A DNA stretch of 64,000 nt from Paracoccus tegillarcae (GTDB lineage Bacteria > Pseudomonadota > Alphaproteobacteria > Rhodobacterales > Rhodobacteraceae), in NCBI RefSeq assembly GCF_002847305.1, contig NZ_CP025408.1:790001-854000 (forward strand), given 5' to 3'. The notes under the pieces are model-generated. The model was not told the DNA's origin. It was given only the letters and a program-made list of their open reading frames with translations, and made no database searches. The position numbers and the translations under genes were made by a program. Numbering within the stretch: position 1 is the stretch's first letter; each line of letters begins with the position of its first letter. Below, in pieces: positions 63,219 through 64,000 of the stretch.

Positions 63219-64000
63219 CCGCGATAGCCGTCAGTCTGATGCCAGCGCCAGGCATCGCCGATCATTTGTTCAAGCGTTGACCGCTGCGGCTGCCAGCCCA
63301 GCACATCGACGGCCTGCTGGCTGCCCGATACGAGGCTGACGGCATCGCCGCCACGGCGCGGCCCTTCCTGAACCGGAATGTCCAGCCCGGTCACCTCGGC
63401 CGCCTTGGCCATCACTTCGCGCACGGTAAAGCCGCTGCCACTGCCCAGACAGAACACGGCATTGCCCCGCCCTGCCTGCAGCCAGTCGAGGCCCAGAACA
63501 TGGGCATCTACCAGATCCATCACATGCACATAATCGCGCATGCAGGTGCCGTCGCGCGTCGGGTAATCCGTGCCATAGATCGTCAGCGCATCGCGACGAC
63601 CGCAGGCCGCATCCAGAACCAGGGGGATCAGGTGGGTCTCGGGCCGGTGGAATTCCCCCACCTCGGCCTGAGGATCAGCGCCAGCCACGTTGAAATAGCG
63701 AAAGATCACCGTTTCCAACCCGTCAGAGGCACCGAAATCGGTCAGCAACTGCTCGATCGCCAGCTTGCTGCCGCCATAGGCATTCAGCGGTTGCTGCTGT
63801 GTGCTCTCGTTCAGCAGCACGCCGTCGTGATCGCCGTAAGTCGCGCAGGTCGAGGAAAAAACCAGACGATTGCAGCCGGCAGCCAATGCCGCCTCGGCCA
63901 GGTTCAGCGCGCCAGTGACATTCTCGCGCCAATAGCGGCCCGGCTGCTCCATTGCCTCGCCGACCTGACTGAGCGCGGCAAAATGCATCACCGCCACGGG
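63215..64000 (-). CDS. galE: UDP-glucose 4-epimerase, C-terminal part (cut by window end)
   Basis: The last 261 codons before the stop are present; the N-terminal NAD-binding region lies beyond the window. Visible motifs are MHFAALSQVGEAM, FSSTCATYGDHDG, the catalytic NAYGGSKLAIEQLL (YxxxK), FRYFNVAGADPQAEVGE, and RDGTCMRDYVHVMDLVDAH. It converts UDP-glucose to UDP-galactose for surface polysaccharide. It overlaps the downstream glycosyltransferase start by 4 bases. Confidence 0.93.
   Translation of the reverse strand, partial: PVAVMHFAALSQVGEAMEQPGRYWRENVTGALNLAEAALAAGCNRLVFSSTCATYGDHDGVLLNESTQQQPLNAYGGSKLAIEQLLTDFGASDGLETVIFRYFNVAGADPQAEVGEFHRPETHLIPLVLDAACGRRDALTIYGTDYPTRDGTCMRDYVHVMDLVDAHVLGLDWLQAGRGNAVFCLGSGSGFTVREVMAKAAEVTGLDIPVQEGPRRGGDAVSLVSGSQQAVDVLGWQPQRSTLEQMIGDAWRWHQTDGYRG

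Overview
The window reads as chromosomal DNA of a GC-rich alphaproteobacterium, most likely Rhodobacteraceae (Paracoccus-like). This rests on protein character only: a PcaQ-type regulator beside pobA, a cbb3 oxidase cluster, TRAP transport, a NodH-type sulfotransferase, Anbu and a UdgX/radical-SAM pair. No database search was possible. Genes are dense, many overlap by ATGA or TGATG, and most of the DNA is coding.

Region 1 (1-12813) is a catabolic block. A leftward operon holds a MarR regulator, a three-part TRAP transporter, an SDR, a crotonase, a feruloyl-CoA synthase, an amidohydrolase, a small exported protein, an exported tannase/feruloyl esterase and the start of an acyl-CoA dehydrogenase. 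Together they fit periplasmic cleavage of hydroxycinnamate esters, uptake of the acid, CoA activation and side-chain shortening. Rightward from the same control region, which carries a 27-bp AT-rich palindrome, run a Rieske oxygenase and its reductase, resembling glycine-betaine or stachydrine demethylases.

Region 2 (13-21 kb) has an 807-residue fusion of an adenylation domain, an acyl carrier domain and a membrane acyltransferase; a decayed GMC oxidoreductase; the divergent pair pcaQ/pobA (4-hydroxybenzoate to protocatechuate); and a SulP transporter. Region 3 (21.5-29 kb) is a tightly overlapped respiratory operon: rrf2-ccoI-ccoS-ccoN-ccoO-ccoQ-ccoP, a 65-residue membrane protein and a DUF2189-type protein.

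Region 4 (29-38 kb) is accessory: an SH3 lipoprotein, a dead IS5-type element, a radical-SAM protein coupled to a DUF4130-UdgX fusion, glutamate dehydrogenase, then a mosaic (orphan PAAR gene, truncated gene, complete IS3 element, OLD nuclease fragment, istB fragment). The mosaic is flanked by 89-bp direct repeats and ends at tRNA-Pro(CGG).

Region 5 (38-56.5 kb) is mostly housekeeping: cpdB, agmatinase family, Anbu, an exported FAH-fold protein, an MFS carrier, maeB, a glycosyltransferase, trhO, an SLC13 carrier, pncA-pncB, a Pit phosphate carrier, Nudix, arfB, and a nitrilase/GNAT/NTF2-like trio. Region 6 (56.5-64 kb) is for cell-surface polysaccharide: a phosphomannomutase gene frameshifted in an 8-bp tandem repeat, a sulfotransferase, a branching-type glycosyltransferase, two tandem paralogous glycosyltransferases and galE running off the window end.
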